Of a DNA stretch of 64,000 bases, positions 47,815-54,915 are shown in pieces (within the stretch, counting starts at the first letter, position 1; each line of letters starts with the position of its first letter). This DNA is from Sphingobacteriales bacterium. Its GTDB lineage: Bacteria; Bacteroidota; Bacteroidia; Sphingobacteriales; Sphingobacteriaceae. Made by a program: the position numbers and the translations under genes. The DNA lies in the NCBI GenBank assembly GCA_014763615.1, contig JACXVB010000010.1, positions 40,276 through 104,275 of the forward strand, read 5' to 3'. The notes beneath the pieces were generated by a model that was given only the letters and a program-made list of their open reading frames with translations, did not search any database and was not told where the DNA came from.

Positions 47815-48291
47815 TTAATTTCGCAAGGTAGATTTTATTCGATTCGGGTTCTCCAATAAATCTAAGGCATCAAAAATGTTATGGCAAACTATATCAGCAG
47901 CCATAAACGCATCAACCGACATCCCTTCTGCCTGCATCACAACGATACCAATAGCCGATTTAAGGAGCATCAACTTATCGTTTCTTCCGTTACCAATACT
48001 GATGACAGTTTCATGATCAATTGTATTGAGATAATTTTCCTTTTCAGCTTGTTGATTTCTTTCGCCTACTGAAATCAATTTACATGGTAAATCTTTTAAT
48101 TCTTCTGCGGCCGTACCGTAGGTATTACCTGTGAGCACATGAATCGTAATTTTCTTTGAAAGTGAAAGTAATTTTTCTGTTACCCCACTTATCAATTTCC
48201 CCTCAATTGCCAATGTACCATTGAAATCAAGAATTAAATGTTGCAAACACAGTTCTTCTTTTTGGTGTCCCGGAATAGTTATTTTAATCAT
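47815..48291 (-). CDS. HAD family protein resembling a soluble P-type ATPase domain
   Basis: 158 residues. Motif I LILDFNGTLAIEG (a DFNGT variant of DxDxT), motif II VLTGNTYG, motif IV IGNGRNDKLML. This matches the small soluble HAD proteins like the P-domain of P-type ATPases. The first aspartate is present, so phosphatase activity is possible. Substrate unknown. Confidence 0.78.
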   Translation of the reverse strand: MIKITIPGHQKEELCLQHLILDFNGTLAIEGKLISGVTEKLLSLSKKITIHVLTGNTYGTAAEELKDLPCKLISVGERNQQAEKENYLNTIDHETVISIGNGRNDKLMLLKSAIGIVVMQAEGMSVDAFMAADIVCHNIFDALDLLENPNRIKSTLRN

Positions 48292-48477
48292 TATTTAAAT
48301 TTTAGTTTTTTACATAGTTGGTAACAAAAGTATTTGAAAAATTGAGATAGTTTGATTAAAAATGAGTCCATTCATTTTTTACAGTTTTAAAGTTAATTAT
48401 TCTACTTTAAACCTTACTGTTTTTGGGGGAGCTTACACATGGGGAGCCTACACTTCGAGCCCAACGAAACCTTAGCT
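48292..48477. other. Left flank of the cassette array
   Basis: About 190 nt. It contains two near-identical tandem units GGGGAGCTTACACA and GGGGAGCCTACACT (48426-48457) and no gene. It may be a decayed final attC-like spacer. Confidence 0.4.
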
Positions 48478-48491
48478 GTTAGGTGCAGGCG
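48478..48491. repeat. Cassette 1 left terminal repeat
   Basis: GTTAGGTGCAGGCG. Inverted partner is CGCTTGCACCTAAC at 50096-50109 (13 of 14 pair). Together they bound the MFS-rhodanese unit. GTTAGGT fits the integron R' consensus GTTRRRY, and ACCTAAC fits R'' RYYYAAC. Confidence 0.7.
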
Positions 48492-48497
48492 TTCTTG

Positions 48498-50012
48498 TCA
48501 TCCGCTGATATTCAACCATTTGTTTGTCCCACCACAAAGCCAAATGGCATTTAGTCCGAACTCTTTTAAAAGTTTTGCTCCGTCTGCTGAACGTCCACCA
48601 CCTTTTCCACAAGCTGTAACAAATTGAAAGTTCTTGTCAAGCTGTGAAATTTTGTCTTTCAGTTCTTGAAGTGAAATGTTCAAGGCATTTGGAATGTGCC
48701 CTTGTTCATATTCTTCTTTGCTTCTGACGTCAATGATTTGAATTTTTTTGTTCGCTTGAAGTGCTTGTTTTACTTCGTCCACTTCTATACAGTCTTTGGT
48801 TATTTTTATTTGTTCTGGCATACGGAATTTGATTATTAGTGAAGATATTATTGTTAGTCCACCAATTAGAAAAATAGCATATTCAATACCGAATAAGTCC
48901 GCAGTAACTCCTGAAATTACTGCACCAAAAGCATAACCTAAATCTCTCCAAAGTCTGAAAGTGCCAATACTTTCAGCTCGCTGTTTCGGACTTGTTGCTT
49001 GTGCTATGGTGGATAAGAAAGTTGGATAAACCAATGCTGTTCCTAATCCTAAAATTGCTGAAATGGAAGCTAAAATATAAAAGTCGCTGCTGAAAGGAAT
49101 TAGGAAAATGGCTAAACCTTGTAAAAGCATACCCCAAAAAAGCATTGCTTTTTTTGAGTAGTGGTCAGACATTTTACCTGTAAAAAGTTGTCCGATACCC
49201 CAAACTGTTGGGTAAATGGCTGTGATTATTCCAATATTTTCATTGTCGAAGTTTAGCGAAAACAGAACGATTGGAAATAATCCCCAAATCATTCCGTCAT
49301 TCAGATTGTTTACAAGTCCTGCCTGTGTAACTGAACTTAAAGTTTTGTTTTTAAAAGTAGTTTCCGAAAACACATTGTTAAGTTGTGCGGTGTTGTCTGT
49401 TGCACTTTCTTTATGAACAAAAACCCTTGTGTCTTTTACCCATAAAGCTGTCAGAATGAAACCAACAATAGAAATGAAAATGCCTATGTAAAAAGGATAA
49501 GGTGTAATGCCATACGTATTGGCAATATAACCCGTTAAAAAAGCAACAACACCAACTGCAAAATAACCTGCAAATTCGTTCAACCCCATTGCAAAGCCAC
49601 GGTCTTTCTCTCCAACAAGGTCAATTTTCATTACAACGGTACTACTCCAAGTTAGTCCTTGACTAATTCCTAAAAGCACATTGGCAAAAATCACCCAACT
49701 CCAACTTGAAGCGTATATGAGCATAAAAGGAATTGGTATTGCGAGAAGCCAACCAAATAGAAGTAAATTTCTGCGTCCAAATTTGTTTGCAAGTCGTCCT
49801 GTATAGTAGTTCGCAATTGCTTTTGTAATACCGAAAGCTGTAATGAATGAAAGAATTGCAGTTTTTGAAGCGACACCAAATTCCAATTCGGCAAACTGCG
49901 GAAAAATAGTCCGTTCCATTCCAATCATTCCACCTACAAAGGCGTTAACGATTACCAAAATCGTAAACTGTTTCCAGTTTTCTTTAAGTCCGAGTTTTAT
50001 ATTTTCTGTCAT
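48498..50012 (-). CDS. MFS transporter fused to a C-terminal rhodanese domain
   Basis: 504 residues. The first ~395 form a 12-segment major facilitator transporter (GRLANKFGRRNLLLFG between segments 2 and 3, GFAMGLNEFAGY, LGLGTALVYPTFLS). Residues ~405-504 are a complete rhodanese domain (IIDVRSKEEYEQGHIPNALNI; active loop FVTACGKGGGRSADGAK with the catalytic Cys). The fusion suggests transport linked to sulfane sulfur, such as thiosulfate or sulfite movement (inference). It fills cassette 1 of the array. A one-mismatch copy of the GTGAC-N4-GTCAC operator lies upstream. Confidence 0.87.
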   Translation of the reverse strand: MTENIKLGLKENWKQFTILVIVNAFVGGMIGMERTIFPQFAELEFGVASKTAILSFITAFGITKAIANYYTGRLANKFGRRNLLLFGWLLAIPIPFMLIYASSWSWVIFANVLLGISQGLTWSSTVVMKIDLVGEKDRGFAMGLNEFAGYFAVGVVAFLTGYIANTYGITPYPFYIGIFISIVGFILTALWVKDTRVFVHKESATDNTAQLNNVFSETTFKNKTLSSVTQAGLVNNLNDGMIWGLFPIVLFSLNFDNENIGIITAIYPTVWGIGQLFTGKMSDHYSKKAMLFWGMLLQGLAIFLIPFSSDFYILASISAILGLGTALVYPTFLSTIAQATSPKQRAESIGTFRLWRDLGYAFGAVISGVTADLFGIEYAIFLIGGLTIISSLIIKFRMPEQIKITKDCIEVDEVKQALQANKKIQIIDVRSKEEYEQGHIPNALNISLQELKDKISQLDKNFQFVTACGKGGGRSADGAKLLKEFGLNAIWLCGGTNKWLNISG

Positions 50013-50023
50013 TCGTTTTCTTG

Positions 50024-50031
50024 CAAATTTC
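50024..50031 (-). promoter_or_regulatory. -7-like element of the MFS-rhodanese gene
   Basis: GAAATTTG on the minus strand, one mismatch to TAnnTTTG, 12 nt upstream of the start codon. Its distance to the operator at 50054-50067 is identical to that at the two sulfur-module promoters. Confidence 0.45.
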
Positions 50032-50053
50032 TGTTTATCTATTCTTTCTGTTT

Positions 50054-50067
50054 GTTACAAATGTCAC
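50054..50067 (-). promoter_or_regulatory. Candidate Crp/Fnr operator of the MFS-rhodanese gene
   Basis: Minus strand GTGAC-ATTT-GTAAC, one mismatch to GTGAC-N4-GTCAC. Its centre is 29.5 nt from the first base of the -7-like box, as at 57163 and 58721. Confidence 0.5.
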
Positions 50068-50095
50068 ATTTTTTCAGTGATTGTATGTCGTCCCA

Positions 50096-50230
50096 CGCTT
50101 GCACCTAACGTTATAAGGGTTTAAGAAGTTGTGATATTAGAACCCACCAAAACTATCGCACAGCACAAACAAAAAATACAAAGTAGTAGGAGTACAAATG
50201 GCACAGTCGGAACAATTTTTTAAACCTGTT
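50096..50230. repeat. attC-like junction between cassettes 1 and 2 (left part)
   Basis: Begins with CGCTTGCACCTAAC (end of cassette 1). A 118-nt spacer (50110-50227) follows, with imperfect palindromic arms AGGGTTTAAGAAGTTGTG (near 50116) and ACAATTTTTTAAACCT (near 50212), and ends at GTT 50228-50230. The intron lies directly after, and the site continues at 50814 (ATAGGGCG), pairing with CCCTATAAC at 51547-51555 on the other side of cassette 2. Confidence 0.65.
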
Positions 50231-50813
50231 GTGTGCGCCTTGAAAGGTAAATATAAATAATTTTCTTCAAGAGATTGAAGGGAATCCAGAGGGTGTAAGT
50301 CCCTTATTCGCTGGGGTAAGGCCTAGAAGAATTAGCAAGTCGCAAGGTGGTTTACCGAGAGGTATTCACTGAAGTAAGCGAGCCTGCAAAAGTCTGCACT
50401 GACGAACAGAAACTGGATAAGAGGCATCATTGAGTGGATGAGGTGGCACAGCACACCGAAGTCCGAAGTACACCAAAAGCTCATAGATGTAGATTCAGCA
50501 GGCGTAGATTGAAGGGTATTTACCTTACCGAGGGAGGTCTCTTAGGTTACGAGTTAACCATAAAGGGAAGTCAGCAGAGGTCATATCACTTGGAGCAACG
50601 AGGTGTCATTAAACGGCACAGGTCTCACCAACAAGGAAGGACTGAACGTAAATTGGTTCTTAATTCACGATGGAATTGCGCAAGCGATAGCCCCGTAGAA
50701 GCGGAACAGGAAGAACAAACTCAACCCATCAATTTACGAACCGTCCCGAACGCTTTCGGGATGGTGTGAGAGGCGCACTCTGCTAGGTTTCTGGCGGAGC
50801 CGTCTACTCGATT
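50231..50813 (+). mobile_element. ORF-less group II intron
   Basis: About 583 nt. The 5' end GTGTGCGCC matches the group II start GUGYG. Near the 3' end, GAACCGTCCCGAACG ... TTTCGGGATGGTGTGAGAGG (50737-50772) has the catalytic domain V / domain VI junction pattern of bacterial chloroplast-like group II introns. It ends CTACTCGATT (or CTACTCGATTAT), typical of that class. No reverse transcriptase is encoded; the short ORFs inside are RNA shadows. It therefore needs a maturase in trans. It sits in the attC-like site on the strand opposite to the cassette genes. Class assignment needs folding. Confidence 0.82.
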
Positions 50814-50833
50814 ATAGGGCGTTTTTCTTTTTC

Positions 50834-51139
50834 TTAGCGCAGTTTAATCGAAAGCTCTAATTGTCCACCAAAACCAAGTTCAACAATTTTTTGAAGTGTC
50901 GAAATACGAGCTTCTTTTATATTGTTTTCAATTTTTGAAATATAAGATTTAGTCGTTCCTACTTTTTTAGCAAGTTGTTCCTGAGTCATTCCCATTTCAA
51001 GTCGAGTGTCATGTATTAATGCCCCGATTTTGAAATTTTCATAGCCCGCTTCAAGTTCATCACGTTCGGTATTGCCACGTTTTCCGTAGTTTTTTTCTTT
51101 AAACTCTTCAAGAGTCATAATACTATTTTTCGCTTTCAT
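50834..51139 (-). CDS. higA: HigA-type XRE antitoxin (module 1)
   Basis: 101 residues. XRE helix-turn-helix at ~37-90 (GALIHDTRLEMGMTQEQLAKKVGTTKSYISKIENN). It overlaps the toxin gene by 17 nt; an internal ATG (MTLEEFKEKNYG) is also possible. It neutralises the upstream toxin and probably represses the operon. Paralogue of the antitoxin at 52674-52964, with the same overall layout (~R..ELE..FE.FKIG...). Confidence 0.88.
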   Translation of the reverse strand: MKAKNSIMTLEEFKEKNYGKRGNTERDELEAGYENFKIGALIHDTRLEMGMTQEQLAKKVGTTKSYISKIENNIKEARISTLQKIVELGFGGQLELSIKLR

Positions 51140-51470
51140 ATTCTGCTTTTATTTTAAGTGCCTGATCGATTTCTTTTTTTGGGGTCTTTTGCGTTTTCTT
51201 TTGAAAACCATGAGCCAAAACAATTAGTTTACCCTTGTCGAAGAAACAAAATATCCTAAAGATGTCGCTACCAGTTTGAACTCTGATTTCATAAAGTCCT
51301 TCTGTGTTTTCCAGATGTTTAAGATAAGTTTCGGGAACTCTTTCTAAATCTTCAATCAATTCGAAAGTCCAAACAATTTTTGCTTTTACCTTTTTGGATT
51401 GCTTTTCGAAAAAGTCTTGAAAGTAATTCTTGAAAAAGATGATCTTCCTATGTTTCTGATTTTGTTCCAC
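51123..51470 (-). CDS. higB: HigB/RelE-type toxin (module 1)
   Basis: 115 residues. RelE/ParE-superfamily beta fold (Gp49/HigB type): LERVPETYLKHLENTEGLYEIRVQTGSDIFRIFCFFDKGKLIVLAHGFQKKTQKTP. The RIFCFF and GFQKKTQKTP segments are family hallmarks. Likely a ribosome-dependent mRNA endonuclease. The toxin precedes the antitoxin, the order of HigBA systems. Cassette 2 of the array. Confidence 0.88.
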   Translation of the reverse strand: MEQNQKHRKIIFFKNYFQDFFEKQSKKVKAKIVWTFELIEDLERVPETYLKHLENTEGLYEIRVQTGSDIFRIFCFFDKGKLIVLAHGFQKKTQKTPKKEIDQALKIKAEYESEK

Positions 51471-51540
51471 AAAACAAAGATATAAAAGTTTACCTAAAGT
51501 GAAACAATTTGATTTGAGTTTTTTGCAATTTCGTTCAGCT

Positions 51541-51643
51541 AAAATACCCTATAACGTTCGTGTTTATGACGTTGTGTTGTTAAAAATAATAAACGTCAGA
51601 CCGATAACACAATGGCATAAACACTTTGTTGCCGGCTGTGCTC
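51541..51643. repeat. attC-like junction between cassettes 2 and 3
   Basis: AAAATACCCTATAAC (51541-51555, end of cassette 2), a 72-nt spacer, then GTTGCCGGCTGTGCTC (51628-51643, start of cassette 3, overlapping the stop of the next gene). Inside, arms 51560-51581 and 51603-51624 are complementary at 18 of 22 positions. AAC-palindrome-GTT with unpaired bases is the attC layout. The R boxes do not fit the strict RYYYAAC/GTTRRRY consensus. Confidence 0.68.
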
Positions 51644-52514
51644 ATTCTCCACTCTTTATATATCCACGTGTTTTTAAATCTAAATACGTTTTATCAAAAT
51701 AGTCAGCATTTAATAACTCGCTCGTCTCAACCATCGGGTTTACATGGATTTCTCTGTCCAGGCTTTTAACATGGTCAATAAGTCGTTGCTCTTCCATTGT
51801 CGGTTTTTGTCCTTTATGTTTTTCCAAATAATATAGTCCTTGGACAGCGTAAGCTTGTTTTTCAGGATTCATGGATTTCAACCATTTATTTAATAGTCCT
51901 CGGTCCTCAGATTCAAATGCATCAATCATCTCTCTACAACTTCTTAAAAGTGATTGGTGAATTCCCATATATGTTCCGAAGTTGTCAAAGTTAAATGGTC
52001 CCAGTTTGCTCTTATAATCTTTAATTTTCGTTTTATAGAACGTTTCATGTTCGTTGACGTAACTATTAAATCTTTTTTCGAAAATATGGTCGTACAAATC
52101 TCTTCCACCTTCGGATACTTTTACCCCAATAATAGTATCATTTCGAACCAATAAGTTAAAGTCAAACCAAAATTTAGTTGTTATTACTCCTCTAACTAAT
52201 TGTGAAACATTGAAGTCTAAATTTCTCCACACCTGATAATAGAAATACCATTTACTTGGGTCTTGTCTCTCGTTTTTTGGTGGGAGGTCGTGATAGGTTG
52301 AATCTCTGTTTTTAATTTTAAGTCCAATTTCGTTTTCAAACTCTGTCAGAGTAATTGACTCTCTTGAAAATAAGTCTTGAATTTTCTTTAATTCTTTGCT
52401 GTCAGCAAACTCCTGTCTTCTCTCTTTATCAACCTGCTTCCATACGTTTTTTTGCCCCCAGCTTTCAATAGTCGAAAAACACAATATTGTCAGTGTGATT
52501 ATTAGTTGTTTCAT
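51642..52514 (-). CDS. Secreted protein of unknown function (cassette 3)
   Basis: 290 residues with a signal peptide (~1-20, ending IESWGQ). The mature part is charged and helical with no recognised domain; blocks such as KWYFYYQVWRNLDFNVSQLVRGVITTKFWFDFN recur in none of its neighbours. Neither operon partners nor motifs hint at function. It is flanked by GTTGCCGGC / GCCGGCAAC terminal repeats. Confidence 0.6.
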   Translation of the reverse strand: MKQLIITLTILCFSTIESWGQKNVWKQVDKERRQEFADSKELKKIQDLFSRESITLTEFENEIGLKIKNRDSTYHDLPPKNERQDPSKWYFYYQVWRNLDFNVSQLVRGVITTKFWFDFNLLVRNDTIIGVKVSEGGRDLYDHIFEKRFNSYVNEHETFYKTKIKDYKSKLGPFNFDNFGTYMGIHQSLLRSCREMIDAFESEDRGLLNKWLKSMNPEKQAYAVQGLYYLEKHKGQKPTMEEQRLIDHVKSLDREIHVNPMVETSELLNADYFDKTYLDLKTRGYIKSGE

Positions 52515-52522
52515 TGTCTTAA

Positions 52523-52671
52523 GAGCATTGCCGGCAACGGTTGGCGAATTTGTGTTGTAATGGCTTAGAAAGCAAAAACTTGTCTGCCCGTATAAACTTA
52601 GTTAATTGCGATGATTTAACGTAAAGCAGTTCAGCCATTATAATACAAATTTGTGGTTACCACTAGTACTT
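52523..52671. repeat. attC-like junction between cassettes 3 and 4
   Basis: GAGCATTGCCGGCAAC (52523-52538), a 117-nt spacer, then GTTACCACTAGTACTT (52656-52671). Spacer arms CGAATTTGTGTTGTAATGGC (from 52545) and GCCATTATAATACAAATTTG (to ~52653) are nearly complementary over about 22 bp. The first repeat matches the start of cassette 3 at 14 of 16 positions. Confidence 0.68.
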
Positions 52672-52673
52672 TT

Positions 52674-52964
52674 TTAGAGTTCGATGGAAATATTTACTTT
52701 TCCGCCCAAACCTTTTTCAACAATGTCAAACAAGGTTTTTAGGGTCATATTGCTTCCATTATTTTCAATTCTAGAGATATATTCACGTTTTCTGTCGACT
52801 AGTTCAGCCAGTTCGGATTGGGTCAAATGTTTGTCTTCCCTTGCTTTGCGCAAAAGCAAACCAATTTTGAAACTTTCAAAATCTCTTTCTAATTCGTCTC
52901 TTCGGTCGGTTCCCTTAATTCCGTAAACGTCGTTCTTGATTTCTTTCCAGCTTTTAGTTTCCAT
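52674..52964 (-). CDS. higA: HigA-type XRE antitoxin (module 2)
   Basis: 96 residues, XRE helix-turn-helix (~34-85: GLLLRKAREDKHLTQSELAELVDRKREYISRIENNG). It overlaps the toxin gene by 11 nt. Paralogous to, but clearly diverged from, the antitoxin at 50834; probably little cross-talk. Confidence 0.87.
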   Translation of the reverse strand: METKSWKEIKNDVYGIKGTDRRDELERDFESFKIGLLLRKAREDKHLTQSELAELVDRKREYISRIENNGSNMTLKTLFDIVEKGLGGKVNISIEL

Positions 52965-53307
52965 TTCTTATTCCTTTTTGGTCGTGATATTCAGTCATTA
53001 ATTTAAGAGCTTTTTCAATTTCATTCTTCGGAGTCTTCTGTGTTTTCTTCTGAAAGCCGTTCAGTAAAATAACAAGCTTGTCATTGTCGAAAAAACAGAA
53101 CACACGCCAAATATTAGAACCTAATTGAATTCTTGCTTCATAAAGTCCATTAGTTCCTACCAAAAATTTAAGATAGTTTGAAGGAACTCTTTCCAGAGTT
53201 TCAATAGCTTCGATTATCTTGAAAATTTTGTCTTGAACCTTTTGCGGTTGAGATTTCAAAAAACTTTCAAAGTAATCTTTATATGCTATGACTTCCCTGA
53301 CTTTCAT
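52954..53307 (-). CDS. higB: HigB/RelE-type toxin (module 2)
   Basis: 117 residues. Same fold as module 1 (LERVPSNYLKFLVGTNGLYEARIQLGSNIWRVFCFFDNDKLVILLNGFQKKTQKTP). Shared hallmark GFQKKTQKTP-like end. Cassette 4 of the array, transcribed toward its attC-like site. Confidence 0.87.
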   Translation of the reverse strand: MKVREVIAYKDYFESFLKSQPQKVQDKIFKIIEAIETLERVPSNYLKFLVGTNGLYEARIQLGSNIWRVFCFFDNDKLVILLNGFQKKTQKTPKNEIEKALKLMTEYHDQKGIRNGN

Positions 53308-53379
53308 TAATCAAAGGTAACTTATAAGTTACTAAAAAACAAAATAAATTTTCAAGTTCCGTCAATCGATTTTGTCGGT

Positions 53380-53395
53380 AAGTATTAGTGGTAAC
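53380..53395. repeat. Cassette 4 right terminal repeat
   Basis: AAGTATTAGTGGTAAC pairs with GTTACCACTAGTACTT at 52656-52671 (15 of 16). It marks the right end of the array. A TAGTTTATATGCGCTACAAACGTT segment follows that could be a partial next site. Confidence 0.65.
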
Positions 53396-53800
53396 TAGTT
53401 TATATGCGCTACAAACGTTCCCTTTTACAACACCTTCTTTTTCTGTTTTAGGGAATGTTTTAAGCTTGCTATTTCTCGTTTAATCGTTCCTCAAAAAAAT
53501 ATGATCTTTCTCCTGTTCAAATCATTCATAGATGAATATTTTATTAAAACTAATGAAAATATGGGTATGAAGCAAAGGCTCAAGGGCTTAAAATTCGCCC
53601 TAAAAAAATGGAGACCTTGTGCTTATCTTCTTTGTACTTGCTTTTAGAAATAGTGAAACACGAAGAAAAGATAATATCCTAATTCCTTAAACATCTACCT
53701 CATTCGGCTCTAATTTTAACCAAGCTTTAGAAAAGACCTCTTTACAAACAAAGAACAAAAGGAAAGCAAAAGGATACTAAAAGAAAGGATGGATTTCGAG

Positions 53801-53844
53801 TGGACTTTACATGGACTAAACTTGGACTTTAGTTGGACTTTTAA
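53801..53844. repeat. Four tandem 11-bp iteron-like repeats
   Basis: TGGACTTTACA, TGGACTAAACT, TGGACTTTAGT, TGGACTTTTAA at exact 11-nt spacing. The fixed core is TGGACTTT (one unit TGGACTAA), so one protein could bind all four on the same helical face. They lie about 390 nt upstream of ssb. Confidence 0.7.
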
Positions 53845-54102
53845 TGAATTTTGAGATGGAATTGGTGAACTAGAACTAATTGATAGGAAAAATAAATATA
53901 CAAAAAACAATCAAACTATCAGTGAAAAACAATTTTTCTGTATCTCGACATCAAGGGAGAGCTCCTTAGCCAATAGCGTAAGTCTCGGCGAGTTGGCTTC
54001 TGCTTAAACCTTTTTAACCTAGTGAAAAAGTTTAAAGATGAAGCGAAAGGATGAAATTTCCCTCCTTTATTTTCCTTGATCTTTCAGCTTCTATCCCTAT
54101 CT

Positions 54103-54116
54103 AACCGATTATAATC
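54103..54116. promoter_or_regulatory. Perfect palindrome upstream of ssb
   Basis: CCGATTATAATCGG, fully self-complementary over 14 bp, about 117 nt before the ssb start. Candidate operator; no assigned regulator. Confidence 0.4.
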
Positions 54117-54232
54117 GGATATAAACGCTTAACATACGACTAATTTTTTCAGCTACCCTCACCTTTGTATCGTCGGTTCGCCATGGTGGTGGGCTGTTCG
54201 TTAATCATATTTACATTTTAATTTTTAAGATC

Positions 54233-54568
54233 ATGAGTAATTTAAGAAACAGCGTTCGTTTAATTGGTTTTTTAGGCAACGCACCAGAAGTGAAAGAACT
54301 TTCAAAAACTAAAAAAGTAGCTCGCATGAGTATTGCTACCAACGATAGCTACAAGAACGACAAAGGCGAAAAGGTAGAAGAAACACAATGGCACAGCTTA
54401 GTCCTTTGGGATAAGCAAGCAGATATTGCGGCCAAATATTTAAACAAAGGTAGCGAAGTAGCTATTGAAGGAAAGTTAGTCAGCAGAAATTATACCGACA
54501 AAGAAGGCATTAAACGCTATATCACAGAAATTATAGTGAGTGAATTGGTGATGCTAGGTAAGAAATAA
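54233..54568 (+). CDS. ssb: Single-stranded DNA-binding protein, short form
   Basis: 111 residues, an OB-fold SSB (VRLIGFLGNAPEVKELSKTKKVARMSIAT, then WHSLVLWDKQADIAAKYLNKGSEVAIEGKLVSRNY). It ends at VSELVMLGKK, with no acidic DDDIPF tail, so it cannot dock repair partners in the usual way. Short SSBs without the tip are usually accessory or mobile-element copies. A wide upstream region with repeats precedes it. Confidence 0.93.
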   Translation: MSNLRNSVRLIGFLGNAPEVKELSKTKKVARMSIATNDSYKNDKGEKVEETQWHSLVLWDKQADIAAKYLNKGSEVAIEGKLVSRNYTDKEGIKRYITEIIVSELVMLGKK

Positions 54569-54573
54569 GTTTT

Positions 54574-54617
54574 TAGTAAAAGTCATTCCACCACCAAAAA
54601 TCTGGCTGGTGGGGTGG
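54574..54617 (+). terminator. Hairpin after ssb
   Basis: Imperfect stem around AAAGTCATTCCACCACC / GGTGGGGTGGCTTT with T residues, immediately after the ssb stop. Terminator-like, with internal bulges. Confidence 0.55.
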
Positions 54618-54915
54618 CTTTACCTAATGTTAGCGTTTTTTAAATAACGTGAGTTCTCCGCTGCTCTTTCTATTGATGTTGAACAAATGGGGATTTTTAT
54701 GGCTGATGTCATCAAAAATCAAGTGCAAAAACGTCATGATTGCCTTTTGATATCACATTAAAGCCTTCTTGTAATTGGTATTTCGAGGCCAAGTCATTCC
54801 ATTTTTTGGGCTTTGGCATCATAATGACCGTTGGCTTACATTAAATCTATCTAAACTTATAAATTTGCGGCTCATATAACATATCCTTGAACTTTGGATA
54901 TGATTTTTTTAATTC
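54618..54915. other. Intergenic stretch between ssb and prfC
   Basis: About 300 nt without a gene. I see no TAnnTTTG match that is clearly placed for prfC. Confidence 0.35.

Larger units (their letters stand above)
53396..54232. other. Long gene-free stretch before ssb
   Basis: About 840 nt. It holds the four 11-bp repeats at 53801-53844 and a perfect palindrome CCGATTATAATCGG (54103-54116). A short minus-strand ORF at 53716-53910 is made largely by the repeats and is not credible. Confidence 0.5.

Noticed and set aside
50434..50769. A 111-residue plus-strand open frame inside the intron region
   Set aside because: It lies wholly within the group II intron RNA, covers the domain V region and has no similarity to a reverse transcriptase or maturase. 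Explained by the intron.
53380..53395. Transposon with terminal inverted repeats around the higBA2 unit
   Set aside because: No transposase, no target duplication, and the neighbouring units have equally precise but different repeats, which fits recombination cassettes better than a transposon.
48421..53400. CRISPR-like array (repeats between short spacers)
   Set aside because: The repeats differ in sequence from one unit to the next and enclose whole genes, so it is not CRISPR; the complementarity within each unit fits an integron-type array better.
53716..53910. A 64-residue minus-strand open frame upstream of ssb
   Set aside because: Its middle is made of the 11-bp repeats and it has no start context or family; treated as chance.
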